The notes under the pieces: generated by a model
What the model saw: the letters and a program-made list of their open reading frames with translations, nothing else
What the model was told of the DNA's origin: nothing
Database searches by the model: none
NCBI GenBank assembly: GCA_934654835.1
Contig: CAKUGY010000004.1
Coordinates: 62,001-126,000 of the forward strand
Direction: 5' to 3'
DNA length: 64,000 bases
From: an uncultured Collinsella sp.
GTDB lineage: Bacteria > Actinomycetota > Coriobacteriia > Coriobacteriales > Coriobacteriaceae
In this document: piece after piece, positions 51,015 through 61,343 of the stretch
Layout of the letters: every line of letters begins with the position of its first letter
How positions within the stretch are numbered: the first letter of the stretch is position 1
Program-made: the position numbers and the translations under genes

Positions 51015-51731
51015 CTACTCGGCAGATGACGGACGCGGCGGCACCAAAACGTCGTAGCGAACGGCCTTACCCGCTAGTTGATAGCTCGGCTTCATACCGG
51101 CAAGCAACGGGCCCTTCACCGGTCGTTTAATAACGACTTTACGCGGATGCACGGCAAGTGCGGCCTCGACCAACGTCTCCTCGTCGGCGCACGGCTGCTC
51201 CAAATGATGCAGCAACTGAAACTTCTTTTTGACCGCCGCGCTCTTGGTGCGCTCGGGAAACATGGGGTCTAGATATACCACGTCGGGCGCGGCAAGCTCG
51301 CCTTGCTCGATCGACTCAGCCGTCCGGTGAAGCCCGGCGATGCTGTCCTCGCCTGCATGTAAACGCATACGCGCCACGGCATCCGCAAGCGCCGGATCGT
51401 CCGCCGCGCGGTCCAAGGCATCCTGGAGCAGCGCCGCGATTACACGGTCCTGCTCATACAAATCGACCGCAAAGCCCGCGGCGGCCAACAGCAGCGAATC
51501 CTCGCCAAAACCTGCCGTCGCATCGATTGCCCACGGATGTTCAATACCTTTCGTGCGTGCGGCCTTCACCAGCAGCTCCTGCTGCAGACGGCCCTGCTTG
51601 AGTCGCGGGAGCATGCGGGCAAAATCGGCGCGCAGCTCCATCGCGCCATCGGTGAGCGTGAGGCCCTCGGGCATCCTGGTTAGCTCAAGCCCTGCAGCCC
51701 GAGCAACAGAAAAGGGATCGGCGACACCCAT
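51015..51731 (-). CDS. rsmJ: 16S rRNA m2G1516 methyltransferase RsmJ-like
   Basis: 238 aa Rossmann methyltransferase: the SAM motif is IDATAGFGEDSLLLAAAGF, the catalytic DPMFPERTKSA corresponds to the DPPY-type motif of RsmJ, and the C terminus holds RKVVIKRP. It methylates G1516 of 16S rRNA in E. coli. ATG 51731 has AAGGAG 7 nt before it; a GTG two codons earlier overlaps that site. Confidence 0.88.
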   Translation of the reverse strand: MGVADPFSVARAAGLELTRMPEGLTLTDGAMELRADFARMLPRLKQGRLQQELLVKAARTKGIEHPWAIDATAGFGEDSLLLAAAGFAVDLYEQDRVIAALLQDALDRAADDPALADAVARMRLHAGEDSIAGLHRTAESIEQGELAAPDVVYLDPMFPERTKSAAVKKKFQLLHHLEQPCADEETLVEAALAVHPRKVVIKRPVKGPLLAGMKPSYQLAGKAVRYDVLVPPRPSSAE

Positions 51732-51795
51732 GGACACTCCTTAGCAAGCAAAACGAATACGCGGAGCGCCGTTCATGCCGGCACCCAACCGTCCG

Positions 51796-51939
51796 TTATT
51801 GTCCCACATGCGACATGGCCCACAGCATCCCAATGCAAAGCACCGCCATCAATCCCGTGCACACGGCGGCGATCACAGAATCACTCATACGCCTTCCCAA
51901 CGACCGCGGCTCGCGCGCCTGCTCCGCTCCGTACATCAT
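51796..51939 (-). CDS. Small membrane protein, 47 aa
   Basis: Not recognised. The reading frame starts MMYGAEQAREPRSLGRRMSD and has one hydrophobic helix (VIAAVCTGLMAVLCIGMLWA) near the C terminus. The start has AAGGAGGAACC directly before it, the strongest ribosome site in the area, which supports expression. Single-pass; orientation unclear. It lies between the RsmJ-like gene and a promoterless stretch before the next membrane protein. Could be missed by gene callers because of length. Confidence 0.55.
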   Translation of the reverse strand: MMYGAEQAREPRSLGRRMSDSVIAAVCTGLMAVLCIGMLWAMSHVGQ

Positions 51940-52167
51940 GGTTCCTCCTTCGGTCCAGCTCTTACCATGGCCTCATCATCGCAGCGCCGCGCATGGGCTG
52001 CCATCGATTTGGCTTACGCCCAGCTTTCCTTTTTGAAAGGTTGGGCCGCACGGGCTCAAAGCGCTTTCAAACGCACGCATCGCCTCGTTGAACTACAATG
52101 TGCTTCACGATATGTGCCGTAACCTGGGTGCGACAGATTTTCCGCGCCCGCATCGAAAGGACCAGTC

Positions 52168-52569
52168 ATGAGCGCCGCTCGCAAGACACTCAAAATCCTT
52201 GCCCTGATTTATTTTGTTCTGGGCATCGCAAGCCTCGTCATTGGAATTGCCGGCATCGCGACCGGCAAGCTCGAGTCCACCTACGGACCGAACGCCATGC
52301 TCGCCGCGGTCGTGATTATCGCCAAGGGTCTCGTCGACCTCGCCGCGGGCGTCGCGGGAATCAAGGGCGCCAACAAGCCTTCGCAGGTAGACGGCGCGTT
52401 TAAGCTCGGTATCATCGCCGCTGCCGCTACGCTCCTCCAAGCCGTGCTTACGCTTCCCGCGCTTGGTGGCGACGCCATCAACATTGGCGCCTTTGTCATC
52501 GTGGTGTACGACCTGTTCTTTGTTCAGCAGGCACACGCCGTTAAGGCCGAGAACAAGGATCGCCTGTAG
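52168..52569 (+). CDS. Small four-helix membrane protein
   Basis: 133 aa with about four hydrophobic helices (ILALIYFVLGIASLVIGIAG; MLAAVVIIAKGLVDLAAGVA; LGIIAAAATLLQAVLTL; INIGAFVIVVYDLFFV). It begins MSAARKTLKILALIYFVLG after GAAAGGAC. The function is not recognised; the layout suggests a conserved integral membrane protein of the Coriobacteriia. A terminator follows. Confidence 0.7.
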   Translation: MSAARKTLKILALIYFVLGIASLVIGIAGIATGKLESTYGPNAMLAAVVIIAKGLVDLAAGVAGIKGANKPSQVDGAFKLGIIAAAATLLQAVLTLPALGGDAINIGAFVIVVYDLFFVQQAHAVKAENKDRL

Positions 52570-52606
52570 GCGCCTGCATCTCATACCCCTTGCAACGAGC
52601 AACAAG

Positions 52607-52640
52607 AAGGGCCGATCGCGCAGCAACGCGGTCGGCCCTT
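52607..52640 (+). terminator. Terminator after the small membrane protein
   Basis: AAGGGCCGA and TCGGCCCTT, extended by CGCG/CGCG, form the stem, followed by TTACG. Confidence 0.85.
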
Positions 52641-52657
52641 TACGTTTGCCAAGATAA

Positions 52658-52694
52658 AACCAGCCAAAATAAACCTGTCCCTTTTTGGCTGGTT
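52658..52694. repeat. CCAAAATAAACCTGTCCC hairpin at the rlmA stop codon
   Basis: AACCAGCCAAAA pairs with TTTTGGCTGGTT. The interior CCAAAATAAACCTGTCCC and TTTTTGGC (52664-52689) is identical over 26 nt to 30793-30818. It overlaps the TAA stop of rlmA. Confidence 0.85.
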
Positions 52695-53505
52695 AGTGGC
52701 GATACTCGGCGATGATGAAGTCGATGTCCGTTTGGAGCGAGTCCAGGTTTGCCAGGCGCTCTTTGTCTGCCGGGCGCGTGCGGTAGTAGTACGGCGTCAT
52801 CTGGAATACGGCCTCGATGTCCGCTTGCGTTGCCAGCGTAATGTTCGCCGTCACGCGCTGCGTGCCGACCAACTCGAGCTCGGTCGTCTGCGGTAGCTTT
52901 TCATCGTTGAGGTACGGCGTATCGTAGAGCACTTCCTTGAGTCCAAAGAGATGGCGGGCGCCCGGCACCACGGTGTAGAGCGAGCCCTCGGGCGCCAGCA
53001 CGCGGGCAAACTCGCGCTCGTTAAAGGGAGCAAAGAGCTCGGTCACCATGTCGAAGGCGCCATCTGCCACGGGAATGTCCTTCATGTTGGCAACGAAATA
53101 CGTCGCGCCGCCTCGTTTGGCAGCCAGGCGCACCATTTCCTTGCCCAGGTCAAACCCGTAGGCATCAACGTTCGGCACCGAGCCCATGGCGCTTGTGTAA
53201 TACCCCTCACCACAGCAAATATCGAGCAGGGTCAGCGACTTGCCCGTAGACGCCCCGCGCTCAGCCGCTCGATCGCGCACCAACTCGACCATCGCATCGC
53301 GCAACGGCGCATAGTAATCGCGATTCAGAAAGTCGCGACGGCTGCGCGCCTGAGACTTGGGATCGCCCATAGAGTCACCGCTCTTAGACGAGCGCAACAG
53401 GTACAGATAGCCCTCGCGCGCACGATCGAACCGATGTCCGCCCGCGCATGCAGCCCCACGCTCGTCGTCCACCAACGGCTCATGGCAAACGGGACACAAC
53501 AACAT
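52693..53505 (-). CDS. rlmA: 23S rRNA (guanine-N1) methyltransferase RlmA
   Basis: 270 aa. An N-terminal zinc finger (CPVCHEPLVDDERGAACAGG) is followed by a Rossmann methyltransferase domain (LLDICCGEGYYTSAM, AYGFDLGKEMVRLA). RlmA methylates G745 or G748 of 23S rRNA; in Gram-positives the latter is linked to tylosin/mycinamicin resistance. The ATG follows AAGGAG. Its TAA stop lies in the hairpin described above. Confidence 0.92.
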   Translation of the reverse strand: MLLCPVCHEPLVDDERGAACAGGHRFDRAREGYLYLLRSSKSGDSMGDPKSQARSRRDFLNRDYYAPLRDAMVELVRDRAAERGASTGKSLTLLDICCGEGYYTSAMGSVPNVDAYGFDLGKEMVRLAAKRGGATYFVANMKDIPVADGAFDMVTELFAPFNEREFARVLAPEGSLYTVVPGARHLFGLKEVLYDTPYLNDEKLPQTTELELVGTQRVTANITLATQADIEAVFQMTPYYYRTRPADKERLANLDSLQTDIDFIIAEYRH

Positions 53506-53561
53506 GGCAACTCCTTAGCGCGGACAACACAGCGCTCACCATTGTCTCACGCCTCCCCCAT

Positions 53562-53619
53562 CTAGTCATTGGGGACGTTCCTGAATGACCAGTCGTTTAA
53601 GAACGTCCCCAATGACTAG
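53562..53619. repeat. 19-bp perfect inverted repeat, GGGGACGTTC type
   Basis: CTAGTCATTGGGGACGTTC (53562-53580) is the exact reverse complement of 53601-53619. The core matches the element near 9208. It lies between divergent rlmA and the MATE transporter gene. Confidence 0.85.
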
Positions 53620-53730
53620 TCTATGTGCTGACAGAAAAGAAACGTTCCCCCCAAGTACCGGCTGATCGCATTAGGAGTATCATCGTCTGCGCAAATTAGC
53701 ATTGAAGCGCATATAAGAGATTGAGAGCGT

Positions 53731-55113
53731 ATGGCTGACACCGCATCTAAGCACATTGACATGACGACCGGCTCGCTGTGGCGCAACATTCCCCTGTTCG
53801 CCTTTCCCGTTGCCGCGACGAGCATCCTCGAGCAACTGTCGAACCTCATCGCCACAGTCATTATCGGCAACTTCTCGGGCGATCAGGGAACCCTGGCCAT
53901 GGCGGCGGTCGGCTCCAACGTTCCGCTTACCAGCCTGATGATCAACCTGTTCATCGGCTTATCGCTTGGCTCCAACGTGGTTATCGCCAACGCTATCGGC
54001 CGCAACGACCAAAACATGGTCAAGCGCGCCGTCCACACCTCGATCCTCATGGCGCTCGTGGGCTTTGTCGTCATCGCGCTGGGCGAAATCTTCGCCGAGC
54101 CCATGCTCGCCGCGCTTAACGTCCCCGCCGAGACCATGCCGCTCGCATCGCTCTACCTGCGCGTCTTTTTGCTGAGCATGCCTTCGATCCTGCTCTACAA
54201 TTTCGAAGCCGCTATCTTCCGCTCCGTCGGCATCACTCGCATGCCGCTCCAGGCGCTTGCCGTGTCCACCGTCCTCAATATTGGCTTGGACCTCATCTTT
54301 GTCCCCGTGCTCCACTGGGGCGTCGCCGGCGTGGCTATCGCCACGGCCATCGCCTATACGACGAGCGCCGTCACGCTCTTTATCCGCCTGCTCAAGACCG
54401 ACTCCGTCGTCCGCGTCACCCCGCGCGACCTGGCCATCGACCCTGTCGCCCTCAAGCGCATCGTCAAGATTGGCCTGCCCGCCGGTATCCAGAGCGCCGT
54501 CTTTGCCGTCGCGAACATCATCATCCAGTCTGCCATCAACAGCTTGGGCACCGAGGTCATGGCAGCCTCCAGCGCGGCCATGAGCTTGGAGTACGTGTGT
54601 TACAACCTACTCAACAGCTTTAGCCAGGCCTGCACCACCTTTGTGGGACAGAACCACGGCGCGCGCCAGATCGACCGCTGCACCAAGACGCTCAAGGTCT
54701 GCCTGGTCGAAGGCGGCATTGTCGCGCTCACCACCATCGTCATCATTGTCGGCTTGGGAAGCGAGATCCTGTCGCTGTTCAACAGCGATCCCAATATCGT
54801 CTCGATCGGCTATATCCGTGTGTGCTCGATCTTCCCCGCGTACGCCTTTAGCATGTTCTACGAAAACATGTCCGGCTACCTACGCGGCTTTGGCATCTCG
54901 CTCATGCCTGCCCTCATTACCATGATCTGCGTCTGCGGCATCCGCTTCTACTGGGTGTTCTGCGTCTTCCCGCACTTCCGCACGTTCGCAAACATCATGA
55001 TGGTCTACCCCATCAGCCTAGGAACCACGGCGTTCTTTATGGTCGTGGCCGTGCTCCTTTGTCACCCCGCGCGCACCTACCGCCTGGCCCAGGCCAAGGC
55101 AGAGGCACGCTAG
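53731..55113 (+). CDS. MATE-family multidrug efflux transporter
   Basis: 460 aa with about 12 membrane segments. It begins MADTASKHIDMTTGSLWRNI, the conserved cytoplasmic N terminus of the MATE family, and contains SNLIATVIIGNFSG and the family's duplicated halves. It exports cationic drugs or metabolites using Na+ or H+ gradients. The substrate is unknown. AGATTGAGAG lies before the ATG. Confidence 0.93.
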   Translation: MADTASKHIDMTTGSLWRNIPLFAFPVAATSILEQLSNLIATVIIGNFSGDQGTLAMAAVGSNVPLTSLMINLFIGLSLGSNVVIANAIGRNDQNMVKRAVHTSILMALVGFVVIALGEIFAEPMLAALNVPAETMPLASLYLRVFLLSMPSILLYNFEAAIFRSVGITRMPLQALAVSTVLNIGLDLIFVPVLHWGVAGVAIATAIAYTTSAVTLFIRLLKTDSVVRVTPRDLAIDPVALKRIVKIGLPAGIQSAVFAVANIIIQSAINSLGTEVMAASSAAMSLEYVCYNLLNSFSQACTTFVGQNHGARQIDRCTKTLKVCLVEGGIVALTTIVIIVGLGSEILSLFNSDPNIVSIGYIRVCSIFPAYAFSMFYENMSGYLRGFGISLMPALITMICVCGIRFYWVFCVFPHFRTFANIMMVYPISLGTTAFFMVVAVLLCHPARTYRLAQAKAEAR

Positions 55114-55139
55114 ACAAAACCCCAAGCGCCGCGCAATCG

Positions 55140-56006
55140 CTAATTGACGATATGCGAGCTCATGTAATCGATAAAGTGCCTGGTGGCAATGGGCATGGTG
55201 TCCCAGCTGCGCCAGGCTGCCACCACGTCGCGCGAGGGGGCATGCACGATGGGGCGCACGCGAATATCGGCCCGCATGCCCTCGACGGTACGGCGGTAGA
55301 GCATGCTCACGCCTAGGCCCTCCTCCACCATCGCCATAATGGTGTAGTCGTCGGTGACCTCGCTTGTCACATGCGGTGACAGCCCATGCGCAGCGAATGC
55401 ATCGAGCACCAGGCTCTGTTCGCCCTCATCCAGCAGAACAAATGGCTCGGACGCCAGGTCGGCCAGCGTGACCTTTTCCTTTGCCGTCAGCGGATGCGTC
55501 GCCGGTAGCAGCGCCACGAGTTCATCGTGATAGACCACGCGCTTCTGCAGCCCAGCGGTAAACCCGCGCGCCGTAAAGCAAAAGTCCACCACACCGTCAT
55601 GCACCCACTGAGCATTGCGTGTGTAGTCGCCCTGCTTAAGCGTAAAGCGCACGCCCGGATGCAGCGTCCCAAAGTCGCGAATCACACGCGGCAGCACGGT
55701 TCGACTCACGTTGGTAAACGTCGCAATGCGAATATCGGTCGAGGACAGGCCCAACAGCTCCTGGCGCTTGCCCTCGAGCTCGGCCTCGGCCGTTACAATT
55801 TGACGCAGATACGGCAGGTACTGTTTGCCGTCGCGCGTAAGCGAAACACCCTGCTTGCCGCGCTCGATAAGCGTGGTGCCCAGTTCACGCTCGAGTGCCT
55901 TGACGGCCTGGCTCACCGCGCTTTGCGTATAGCCCAGCTCATCGGCCGCGCCCTTGAGGCTGCCGCGATCGACCACCATACAAACAATCTGATACCGCGA
56001 TGCCAT
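55140..56006 (-). CDS. LysR-family regulator divergent from EamA transporter 2
   Basis: 288 aa from ATG 56006, after GTGGAGGC. The helix-turn-helix is LKGAADELGYTQSAVSQAV, followed by an effector domain. It is divergent from the EamA gene at 56165 with 158 bp between, so it probably controls it. It is a paralogue of the LysR gene at 12779-13636, which has the same neighbour; see the findings. Confidence 0.9.
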   Translation of the reverse strand: MASRYQIVCMVVDRGSLKGAADELGYTQSAVSQAVKALERELGTTLIERGKQGVSLTRDGKQYLPYLRQIVTAEAELEGKRQELLGLSSTDIRIATFTNVSRTVLPRVIRDFGTLHPGVRFTLKQGDYTRNAQWVHDGVVDFCFTARGFTAGLQKRVVYHDELVALLPATHPLTAKEKVTLADLASEPFVLLDEGEQSLVLDAFAAHGLSPHVTSEVTDDYTIMAMVEEGLGVSMLYRRTVEGMRADIRVRPIVHAPSRDVVAAWRSWDTMPIATRHFIDYMSSHIVN

Positions 56007-56164
56007 CTTGCCTCCACATCGACGCAGTCGTAAAACGTTTTGCCAGCGCTTTTCGCGCATACTTTAGCTTTGCTTAATCATACGTAAGATACATTCGCTT
56101 TACTACACCCATATCTGAGAGCAGAATCCTTTTTGCGAAACCGTTCTGTAACAAAAGGAGTCCC

Positions 56165-57067
56165 ATGGATCGCAAAAAAGCAATCGCGCTCTCATTTTCC
56201 GTTCCCGTCGCATGGGGCTTTTCGTACCCCCTTATGAAGATCGGCATGGACAGCATGAACGCCACGAGCATCGTCGCGCTTCGCTGCCTCATCGCCTTCG
56301 CGGCCTGCCTGTTGCTTTTCCATAAGCGCGCTTTCCGCATCAACCGCGACCTGATGGTCCGCGCCGCCATTATCGGCGCCATCATGGCAACCGAGCTCAC
56401 CTGCATGTGCCTGGGCTCCAGCCTCACCTCTGCCTCCACCGCTGGCTTTTTGCAGAGCCTGACGGTCGTGATTGTGCCGTTTGCCAACGCCGCCCTGCTG
56501 CGTCGCGCCCCAGAGCGCAAGGTGCTCGTCGGCACCGCCATCGTCACCTGCGGCATGCTGCTGCTCTCGGGCGCCGACTTTACCAGCCTCAACCCCGGCG
56601 CGCTCATTATACTGCTCTCTGCCTTTGTGTATGCCGGCCATATCATCGTCGCCAAGCGTTTTGTCGAAGAAGTCGACCCGCTGTCCCTGGGTGTTTGGCA
56701 GCTTGGCTTTGGCGGTCTGTTCTCGGGCATCGCCGCGTTTGTCTTTGGCGGCTTCACCCTTCCCAGCACACCCAGCGAGATCGTGGTTGTTGTCGCCCTC
56801 GCGCTCATCTGCTCTGCCTACGGCTTTATCACCCAGACGCTCGTGCAGCCCCATGTGCCCGCCGAGACCACAGGCTTTGCCTTCTCGCTGGAGCCCGTCT
56901 GCTCCGCCGTCTTCTCGTTCTTCCTGGTTGGCGAGGTCCTGAGCCCCATCGCCTTCTTTGGCGCCGCCCTCATCCTCACCGGCGTCATGGTGGCAACGGT
57001 CGAGCTTCCGCGCCTCCACGCCCGCAGCAACGCCCGTATGGCTGGAGCGCCCGAGCACGTCTCCTAG
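56165..57067 (+). CDS. EamA (DMT) family transporter 2
   Basis: 300 aa with about ten hydrophobic helices in two halves. It begins MDRKKAIALSFSVPVAWGFS; the C terminus is polar. AAAAGGAGTCCC precedes the ATG. It is divergent from a LysR regulator, so expression probably depends on it. The exported substrate is unknown. Confidence 0.92.
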   Translation: MDRKKAIALSFSVPVAWGFSYPLMKIGMDSMNATSIVALRCLIAFAACLLLFHKRAFRINRDLMVRAAIIGAIMATELTCMCLGSSLTSASTAGFLQSLTVVIVPFANAALLRRAPERKVLVGTAIVTCGMLLLSGADFTSLNPGALIILLSAFVYAGHIIVAKRFVEEVDPLSLGVWQLGFGGLFSGIAAFVFGGFTLPSTPSEIVVVVALALICSAYGFITQTLVQPHVPAETTGFAFSLEPVCSAVFSFFLVGEVLSPIAFFGAALILTGVMVATVELPRLHARSNARMAGAPEHVS

Positions 57068-57155
57068 AGCTCGACGCTTTCATACACAGCGGCCCAGCAT
57101 CCATCGGACGCCCTTACAATAGATGCCAGCAAAACATCTGCCGTAAAGGAGCCCC

Positions 57156-57881
57156 ATGGACACCGCAACTCGCGACCGCAACATAGCAACTTGGCTGGGC
57201 GATGCGCCGCAGCCGGTACGTGACACCACGAACCAGCTGCTCGAGCGCATCGCCCTTTTGCGTGACGAGCAGACGATCTACCCGGCGCAAGATGACATTC
57301 TCAATGCCCTCGCCTACACGCCTGCCGACAAGGTCAAGGTCGTCATCTTGGGCCAAGACCCGTATCACGGACCCAACCAAGCCATGGGGCTATCGTTCTC
57401 GGTTCCCGCGACGCAAACCAAGCTGCCGCCCAGCCTGCGCAACATCTATAAGGAACTCAATGCGGACCTGGGCTGTCCCATCCCCACCACGGGCGACCTA
57501 ACGCCATGGGCGCAGCAGGGCGTCTTACTCCTTAACACCACGCTCACCGTACGTGAGCACGCCGCCAACTCACACGCCAAGCTGGGCTGGAGCGTCCTGA
57601 CCGACTACATCATCGAGCGCTGCTGCCTACTGCCGCAGCCCGTGGTCTTTTTGGCATGGGGACGTTTTGCCCAGCAGATGGTCGAGGGCAAGCTCGCCGC
57701 AACTGGCGCAGGCGAGGCGACCGGCAAGTTCTGCCTGGCATCCACGCACCCCTCGCCGCTTTCGGCGAACCGGGCAACGGCGGAACTCCCCGCTTTTATG
57801 GGGTCGCGCCCCTTCTCCGCTACCAATCGGCTACTCAAACAGCATGGCTCGAGCCCCGTCAACTGGACTTGCCTCGGCTAA
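57156..57881 (+). CDS. ung: Uracil-DNA glycosylase, family 1
   Basis: 241 aa. It removes uracil from DNA. The catalytic Asp is in VILGQDPYHGPNQAMGLSF, uracil recognition uses Asn in VLLLNTTLTVREH, and the DNA-intercalating/catalytic His loop is ASTHPSPLSANR. It begins MDTATRDRNIATWL after AAAGGAGCCCC. The family 1 pattern is complete. A terminator follows. Confidence 0.97.
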   Translation: MDTATRDRNIATWLGDAPQPVRDTTNQLLERIALLRDEQTIYPAQDDILNALAYTPADKVKVVILGQDPYHGPNQAMGLSFSVPATQTKLPPSLRNIYKELNADLGCPIPTTGDLTPWAQQGVLLLNTTLTVREHAANSHAKLGWSVLTDYIIERCCLLPQPVVFLAWGRFAQQMVEGKLAATGAGEATGKFCLASTHPSPLSANRATAELPAFMGSRPFSATNRLLKQHGSSPVNWTCLG

Positions 57882-57896
57882 AAATCGATACATCAA

Positions 57897-57930
57897 AAAC
57901 GCGCCCGACAGCTTTCCATCGGGCGCGTTT
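57897..57930. terminator. Terminator between convergent ung and the SDR gene
   Basis: AAACGCGCCCGA and TCGGGCGCGTTT form a 12-bp stem with A and T runs. Confidence 0.9.
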
Positions 57931-57931
57931 C

Positions 57932-58612
57932 CTATTCGGGCCAAATAAACTGTGTGCGGCCGGCCTCGCCGCCATCGATGAGCAGACTCTGCCCGGTCAT
58001 AAACCGGTTGGTCACACCCACAAAGTAGATCCACTCGGCGATCTCTTGCGCCGTTGCCCAGCGCTTGAGCGGGGTGAGCTCCATAATCTGAGCCCACAGG
58101 TGCTCGTCTTCCATCACGCAACGGTTGAGCGGCGTGATGACGCCGCCCGGGTCCACGCTGTTGGCGATGGCCTGCGGCGCCAGACGATTCGCAAGGTTCT
58201 TGGTATAGGCGATAATGCCGCCCTTGCTAGCCGCGTATGCAGGGAACTCCGACCCCGTATGCCCGCTCGCTGAGCCCACGTTGACTACGGAGCGAATGGC
58301 CGGCGCCGGCTTAGCGGCTAGGCCCTCCCCCACAAAGGCATAGTGCTCGGTCACGTTGATCGTGCCCGTCAGGTTGGCCGCAATGTCGTCGGCCGAGTCC
58401 TGTGTGCCGGCGACATTCACGATCACCCGGGGCTCCAGGTCGTCCGGAAACGTGTTCGGCTCACGGACGTCCACAATCAGGTGGCGGTAGCGCTCATGCT
58501 CGATCGTGGCCGGCAGCAAGTCGAAACCCACCACCTCGTGGCCCTCGTCCAAAAAACGCTGCACGCATGCGGCGCCGATGCCGCCCGAAGCGCCCGTGAT
58601 CAACACCTGCAT
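57932..58612 (-). CDS. Short-chain dehydrogenase/reductase
   Basis: 226 aa. Rossmann fingerprint ITGASGGIGAACVQRFL, the NVAG motif (VNVAGTQDS), the active-site Ser in NVGSASGHTG and YAASK of the catalytic Tyr-Lys pair. Substrates of the family include sugars, fatty acids and steroids; this one is unknown, and it is not the known Collinsella 7-beta hydroxysteroid dehydrogenase, whose N terminus differs. It starts 9 bp after the VUT transporter gene, so they form an operon. AAGGAGCTAAT precedes the ATG. Confidence 0.9.
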   Translation of the reverse strand: MQVLITGASGGIGAACVQRFLDEGHEVVGFDLLPATIEHERYRHLIVDVREPNTFPDDLEPRVIVNVAGTQDSADDIAANLTGTINVTEHYAFVGEGLAAKPAPAIRSVVNVGSASGHTGSEFPAYAASKGGIIAYTKNLANRLAPQAIANSVDPGGVITPLNRCVMEDEHLWAQIMELTPLKRWATAQEIAEWIYFVGVTNRFMTGQSLLIDGGEAGRTQFIWPE

Positions 58613-58621
58613 ATTAGCTCC

Positions 58622-59344
58622 TTAAGCAGTTGCGTGACGCTCGAGATACTCGGCACCCACGTTCTCGCGCTCCCAGCCGCGCACGACCTTGTAGCCCACG
58701 GGGCTCAGGAAGACCTCGCACAGCAGCTCGGCGATAGCGCCGGTCAGCGAGCACATAAGCACCTGCACCCAGGTCCAGCCAAAGAACGTATGGCTCACCA
58801 CAATGGCGAAGACCAGATTGTCGATAAACTGGCCAATGCCCGTGGACACATAGGAGCGGAAGGCAAAGCTCGCAAAGTTATTCTTTTTGAGCATGCGGCC
58901 GAGCGATTGGTTGAGCGTGGAGTTGACCACGGCAGAGGTGAGCATGGCCAGTGACGAGCCAAACACCACGTACCAGGTGCCGCCGATCGTGGCGTTGAGG
59001 GCGGTGTTGACCTCGATCATGCCCGTGTCGTAGTAGGCGCCCCACATGCCGGGCGTGAGCGAGCACAGCCAAAAGCACAGGCTCACGGCCAGGTTGACCA
59101 GCAGTGCGAGGATAGAGATTTTGATGGATGCCTTGGCACCAAAGCGCTTGCAGATCATGTCCTGGCACAAAAACGAGACCCAGCTCACGACAAAGCCGCA
59201 GTCGAGCGCCAGATACGGCAGGCTGATGAGCTCTTTGTTGGCCAGCAGGTTCATCATGATGACGCTCACGATAAACAGCGAAACCGTTGCCGCGGGAATG
59301 CTCCGCAACAGGACTTTGTAGTCCTCCATGACCTTCTTGATCAT
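58622..59344 (-). CDS. VUT/YhhQ-type queuosine-precursor transporter
   Basis: 240 aa with about six membrane helices. It begins MIKKVMEDYKVLLRSIPAAT and has LDCGFVVSWVSFLCQDMICK, characteristic of VUT/YhhQ proteins that import queuosine precursors such as preQ1 or preQ0. AAAGGAG precedes the ATG; a long upstream extension in frame is not family-like. A candidate preQ1 riboswitch lies in its leader. It is followed by the SDR gene. Confidence 0.88.
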   Translation of the reverse strand: MIKKVMEDYKVLLRSIPAATVSLFIVSVIMMNLLANKELISLPYLALDCGFVVSWVSFLCQDMICKRFGAKASIKISILALLVNLAVSLCFWLCSLTPGMWGAYYDTGMIEVNTALNATIGGTWYVVFGSSLAMLTSAVVNSTLNQSLGRMLKKNNFASFAFRSYVSTGIGQFIDNLVFAIVVSHTFFGWTWVQVLMCSLTGAIAELLCEVFLSPVGYKVVRGWERENVGAEYLERHATA

Positions 59345-59350
59345 TATGTA

Positions 59351-59399
59351 CTCCTTTGGTTTTAGGTTTAACGAGCAGGATATCGGACCCGAACTGCTC
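59351..59399 (-). promoter_or_regulatory. Candidate preQ1-type riboswitch before the VUT transporter gene
   Basis: On the minus strand GAGCAG and CTGCTC form a 6-bp stem closing a 15-nt loop, followed by an A-rich tail (GTTAAACCTAAAACCAAAGG) that reaches the ribosome site AAAGGAG. This size and A-rich tail resemble the preQ1-I class. The fit is by eye only. Confidence 0.4.
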
Positions 59400-59464
59400 A
59401 GCCGCCCCGGTCTTGAGACGACGGTGGGTATGATAGCCGCTCCGCCGGCGGCAGGCAAGCAAAG

Positions 59465-59494
59465 GGCGCGGCAGTCCCGTAAGGCCACCGCGCC
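59465..59494 (-). terminator. Terminator after prfC
   Basis: GGCGCGG and CCGCGCC form a 7-bp stem with a 16-nt loop; on the minus strand it is followed by CTTTGCTT. It lies just past the prfC stop. Confidence 0.7.
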
Positions 59495-59500
59495 GATACG

Positions 59501-61114
<1,614 letters not shown>

Positions 61115-61269
61115 GCGGATCCTTTCTTGCGTTCTATATGCATTACGTCGATGTAACCCGTCTATTGTAGCCGCGAAACGCTGCGACAGGGTGCCTATCA
61201 GGACAAATTCATCAGCTGAGGTGCGGGCGGCGGGCTGCCGGCGGCCGGCCATTCCGATTTTCCTCTTGC

Positions 61270-61320
61270 ATAACTGTGCATAGTGTATATATACTGTGCT
61301 TACCGGTTATATACACGTGT
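61270..61320. promoter_or_regulatory. AT-rich palindromes before the GntR/ABC operon
   Basis: GTGTATATATACT and TTATATACACGTGTAG are close inverted repeats just upstream of the GntR gene. They are probable YtrA-type operator and promoter sites. The TATATA run may also serve as a -10. Confidence 0.55.
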
Positions 61321-61343
61321 AGCCCATCAGCTAAGGAGCCGCT

